Assembly (NCBI GenBank): GCA_947063675.1
Contig: CAMSTM010000007.1
Span: 1 to 45,328, forward strand
DNA: 45,328 nt
Direction: 5' to 3'
Source: an uncultured Lachnospiraceae bacterium
Lineage (GTDB): Bacteria > Bacillota > Clostridia > Lachnospirales > Lachnospiraceae
Shown here piece by piece: positions 43,283-45,328 of the stretch. The notes under the pieces were generated by a model. That model saw nothing but the letters and a program-made list of their open reading frames with translations, ran no database searches and was not told the origin of the DNA. The translations under genes and the position numbers were made by a program. Positions within the stretch are counted from its first letter, which is position 1; each line of letters starts with the position of its first letter.

Positions 43283-43627
43283 GCCAGATATCCGCCTGAC
43301 AATGTCACTTTTTCAATGTTAGCATAAAATGAAGAAAACTACAATTTACAAATATATCATTTTATGGGGATAGAATTTAACTTTTTTTAATTGATTTCTA
43401 CAAATTTCAGGGGAAATGAGATGATTTCTGCTTTGTCACGGGACAAATTCCCGGAAAATTCCGGTCGGATTCCGGCATACATTTGGGGACTGTTTCGGGC
43501 GGATAGTTGACTTTAAATATCAACTGTGATACCTTGTTGTCAGGACAGAATTGTCATAAAGCTGTCAGCTTCGGGCGGATATCAGCCCTTCTGCTGCGGC
43601 AATACAAAAGAATCCGGAGGATTTGTT
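43283..43627. promoter_or_regulatory. 345-nt divergent region between metH and the lipoprotein gene
   Basis: No gene is supported here. On minus, TTGTAG (43344-43339), 17 bp and TAACAT (43321-43316) may be the metH promoter. A perfect 9-bp inverted repeat, ATAAAATGA (43324-43332) with TCATTTTAT (43357-43365), spans it. On plus, TTGACT (43507-43512), 17 bp and TACCTT (43530-43535) is a weak promoter for the lipoprotein. A perfect 12-bp direct repeat TTCGGGCGGATA lies at 43494-43505 and 43570-43581. No cobalamin or SAM riboswitch core is seen. Confidence 0.45.
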
Positions 43628-44206
43628 TTGAAAAATCTGAATGTGAAACTTCTTATACTTCTCATAGTCCTTCTGACAGCGGCAACAGGCTGCGGAGACA
43701 ATACCGAAATTGAAAGCTACAAGGCGAACATGAACCAGTTCTTTGAAAATGTCAGGATATTTGACTCGTCTATCAACGCCATTGACCCGAATGATGAAAA
43801 TGCGCCTGCCGCGCTGCTTTCGCTTTTGGATTCCATGAATACGTCCTTTGAGCAAATGGCGGCGCTTGAGGTTCCAAGCGGGTTTCCTGGTGTGGACGAG
43901 CTTGCGGACGAGGCCAGCAGATATATGTCGGAGGCTGTTTCCTGCTATCATCAGGCATATGAGGGCGAAAGCTTCGATGCCACTGCCGCGGAGATGGCTT
44001 ATTATAATTATGAATGCGCTAATGTAAGACTTCAATATATCATTTCTATACTGCACGGCAATATTCCTGAGGAAATTTTCACCTATGACGAGGACGAAAC
44101 GGAAGGCGGGGAAGATGCTTCGAACGAAAATGCCGGTGATACGGACAACGAGGCGGAAGGCGGCGGAGACGATTCCGGTATGGAAGGGGAACTTCCGGAG
44201 GAATAA
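43628..44206 (+). CDS. Acidic lipoprotein of unknown function, TTG start
   Basis: 192 aa. A lipoprotein signal peptide (KNLNVKLLILLIVLLTAATG) ends at Cys22 in ATGCGDN. The mature part is helical and acidic, with ANMNQFFENVRIFDSSINAI and PSGFPGVDELADEASRYMSEA, resembling small extracytoplasmic helical-bundle proteins, and ends in a ~45-residue Glu/Asp/Gly-rich tail. The start is TTG with GGAGG 7 nt upstream; an in-frame ATG at 43526 lacks a site and would put the signal peptide in the middle. I do not recognise the family. It is a lone plus-strand gene closed by a strong terminator. Confidence 0.78.
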   Translation: MKNLNVKLLILLIVLLTAATGCGDNTEIESYKANMNQFFENVRIFDSSINAIDPNDENAPAALLSLLDSMNTSFEQMAALEVPSGFPGVDELADEASRYMSEAVSCYHQAYEGESFDATAAEMAYYNYECANVRLQYIISILHGNIPEEIFTYDEDETEGGEDASNENAGDTDNEAEGGGDDSGMEGELPEE

Positions 44207-44275
44207 TATGGTATCTTTCCCTCTGCTCCCCGCGCGCTGCACAAGCAGCAAATTCCACTGTGCGCCCCTGTACAT

Positions 44276-44325
44276 AAAAACTGCCGGACACACGGCTCTG
44301 TTGGAAAGCGTGTCCGGCAGTTTTT
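44276..44325. terminator. Bidirectional intrinsic terminator
   Basis: A perfect 16-bp stem (AAAAACTGCCGGACAC 44276-44291 with its complement 44310-44325, 18-nt loop) has five T at the end on both strands. It lies between the convergent lipoprotein and DUF4870-like genes and can serve both. Confidence 0.9.
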
Positions 44326-44329
44326 GTCT

Positions 44330-44596
44330 CTATTTCAAAAGCCTGATTTGTCCAATCAGGGGAACTTCCTTTTCCTCCTGATTGATTGCGGCAACAAAGC
44401 CCAATATCCAACACACGACCATGAATATTCCCCAAATCCAACCGATACATGGAATTATCGCAATCATGGAAAAGAGTAAAATCACAAGAGCCTGATTCAT
44501 GTGGAATTTGGCTCCTTCCTTATCTCCTGCAAGAAGTGCAATCAAAAATCCAATCCATGATAAATACGCTACAATACTCGTTGTCTTTGCGTCCAT
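44330..44596 (-). CDS. Small membrane protein, DUF4870/Tic20-like
   Basis: 88 aa with three hydrophobic stretches (about 8-23, 33-52 and 53-72). The layout SIVAYLSWIGFLIALLAGDK, KFHMNQALVILLFSMI and a terminal charged stretch with PLIGQIRLLK fits the DUF4870/Tic20-like family: a short hairpin, then KxHxxQA. A GGGAGG site lies 9 nt before the ATG. Function is unknown. It lies 18 nt after the DUF2752 gene. Confidence 0.82.
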   Translation of the reverse strand: MDAKTTSIVAYLSWIGFLIALLAGDKEGAKFHMNQALVILLFSMIAIIPCIGWIWGIFMVVCWILGFVAAINQEEKEVPLIGQIRLLK

Positions 44597-44614
44597 TTTA
44601 AATTTCCTCCCTGG

Positions 44615-45046
44615 TTATATAATTAACAATATCATTCTCACGATTTTTATCATCCACTGAACCAGAATAACCGCAATGGCGGCATACATATAGTACGGAA
44701 TATAAATTTCCTCCTGCCGTCCTCCGCCTCTTTTATGCTTCCGGTAAAAATACAGCAGCATAAAATGTATGTAGGCCACAACCCCGTAAATCACTGTGGG
44801 GTTCATCCGAAAGCTCTCTCCCAGTTCCCCGCAAAACAGGTAATAAAAGGCTCTGGTCCCTCCGCAGCCGGGGCATGGCAGGCCGCTGATTTTCTTTATG
44901 CTGCACTCGGCCAGCTCTCCATATCTGTCATAACCCTCATATGCAAACCAGAAGCCTGCAATGATAAAGGGAAGCCAGATAACCTTTCCTATCTGATAAA
45001 ACACCTCGTCGGCGCGGTATTTCCTGTTGGTTTTAATAGAATTCAT
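44615..45046 (-). CDS. DUF2752 domain membrane protein
   Basis: 143 aa. The DUF2752 signature is SGLPCPGCGGTRAFYYLFCG, with the CPxCGxTR core. Two to three membrane helices flank it (about 22-40, 82-100 and 115-140). The ATG at 45046 overlaps the upstream gene by 14 nt; a longer frame to 45100 would overlap it much more. The ribosome site is weak, which fits coupling. The role of DUF2752 proteins is not known. Confidence 0.83.
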   Translation of the reverse strand: MNSIKTNRKYRADEVFYQIGKVIWLPFIIAGFWFAYEGYDRYGELAECSIKKISGLPCPGCGGTRAFYYLFCGELGESFRMNPTVIYGVVAYIHFMLLYFYRKHKRGGGRQEEIYIPYYMYAAIAVILVQWMIKIVRMILLII

Positions 45047-45284
45047 CCATGAACCCGCGCATGAATTCTTCGTAAGCCGTTGTTCCGGTGGCAAACGCAA
45101 TAATCAGGATGATAATCCGAAACACCAGCGCAACGCCGCCTGTTGCAATACCGGCAATCGCCATTCCCTTGCCGTCATACTTAAAGCAAAGTGTGATGAC
45201 TCCCAGCACAATCGCCGCAATGGCAAGTATCGGACTGAACAAATCAAGACAGCAGCATAACAGGGAAAGAATGCCGCACACCAT
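45033..45284 (-). CDS. DUF4190-like small membrane protein, 5' end missing
   Basis: 83 codons are visible, starting MVCGILSLLCCCLDLFSPIL, with three hydrophobic segments and GKGMAIAGIATGGVALVFRI, the usual two-repeat DUF4190 pattern. Family members normally have residues before the (S/M)VCGIL motif, so the apparent Met is probably internal and the true N-terminus lies past the end of the real sequence. The last genomic base is about 45285, where adapter begins. It overlaps the DUF2752 gene by 14 nt. Confidence 0.75.
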   Translation of the reverse strand: MVCGILSLLCCCLDLFSPILAIAAIVLGVITLCFKYDGKGMAIAGIATGGVALVFRIIILIIAFATGTTAYEEFMRGFMDEFY

Positions 45285-45285
45285 C

Positions 45286-45328
45286 AGATCGGAAGAGCGT
45301 CGTGTAGGGAAAGAGTGTAGATCTCGGT
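45286..45328. other. Illumina adapter sequence left on the contig end
   Basis: From 45286 to the end (43 bases) the sequence begins AGATCGGAAGAGCGTCGTGT and ends GTAGATCTCGGT. This is the reverse complement of the Illumina universal adapter as I know it, and is not genomic. Confidence 0.97.

Noticed and set aside
43221-43500. Possible cobalamin or SAM riboswitch upstream of metH
   Set aside because: No conserved B12-box or SAM core was found by eye on minus. A covariance scan would be decisive.
43565-44293. 242-codon minus-strand frame opposite the lipoprotein
   Set aside because: No ribosome site or family; the plus-strand gene has GGAGG, signal peptide and lipobox. It would also run through the terminator at 44276-44325.

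Overview
This window looks like chromosomal DNA of a spore-forming Clostridia bacterium, most likely a gut Lachnospiraceae. The evidence is its sporulation genes (YlbJ-like, GerW/YtfJ with its DUF2953 partner), a zinc-type ribosomal protein L28, a YesM/YesN-type regulator pair, strong AGGAGG ribosome sites, and the Firmicutes order rpmB / asp23-fakA-recG / rsmD-coaD / ylbJ. Most of it is dense core genome on the minus strand. I see no tRNA, rRNA, transposase, phage gene or CRISPR array. The left edge cuts recU. The right edge ends in 43 bases of Illumina adapter, so the true sequence stops at about 45285.

Layout. 1-2.6 kb: recU (partial), an RluA-type pseudouridine synthase, an unknown membrane protein and a HAD phosphatase, all on minus. 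2.66-3.6 kb: a YlbJ-like sporulation membrane protein on plus. 3.7-14.8 kb (minus): asp23, fakA, terminator, recG, a DegV/FakB-type lipid-binding protein, a ParE/ParC-type topoisomerase pair, rsmD, coaD and a coiled-coil protein ending at a terminator. 15 kb: rpmB on plus. 15.4-24.1 kb (minus): ruvB, zapA, a U32-family protein, a FtsW/RodA-type glycosyltransferase with its class B PBP, a 103-aa unknown, DUF2953, gerW and a tiny membrane ORF.

24.2-30.5 kb holds a sugar ABC importer (two permeases, a lipoprotein binding subunit, no ATPase) with its YesM/YesN-like two-component system. This module sits between ruvA (30.6-31.2 kb) and ruvB, which are normally adjacent. Upstream of ruvA are a Gx-transporter protein and a NusG-domain-II protein, which resemble an EetB/EetA pair. 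Their promoter ends so close to the ATG that the mRNA may be leaderless. It is divergent from a histidine phosphatase gene whose promoter carries two 26-bp tandem repeats just upstream of -35.

33.3-43.2 kb: a PpiC/SurA-like foldase, then branched-chain amino acid genes in transcription order ilvB, ilvN, ilvN', ilvC, leuC, leuD. They lie downstream of a cobalamin-dependent methionine synthase that lacks the AdoMet reactivation domain. 43.6-45.3 kb: an unknown acidic lipoprotein and three small membrane proteins (DUF4870/Tic20-like, DUF2752, DUF4190-like).

I found no clearly new defence or mobile system. The most interesting leads are regulatory DNA around 27.5, 32.1-32.3 and 43.2-43.6 kb, the split ruvAB, the paired ilvN paralogs, and small ORFs missed by length filters. 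Family names come from reading the proteins by eye; no database search was run.
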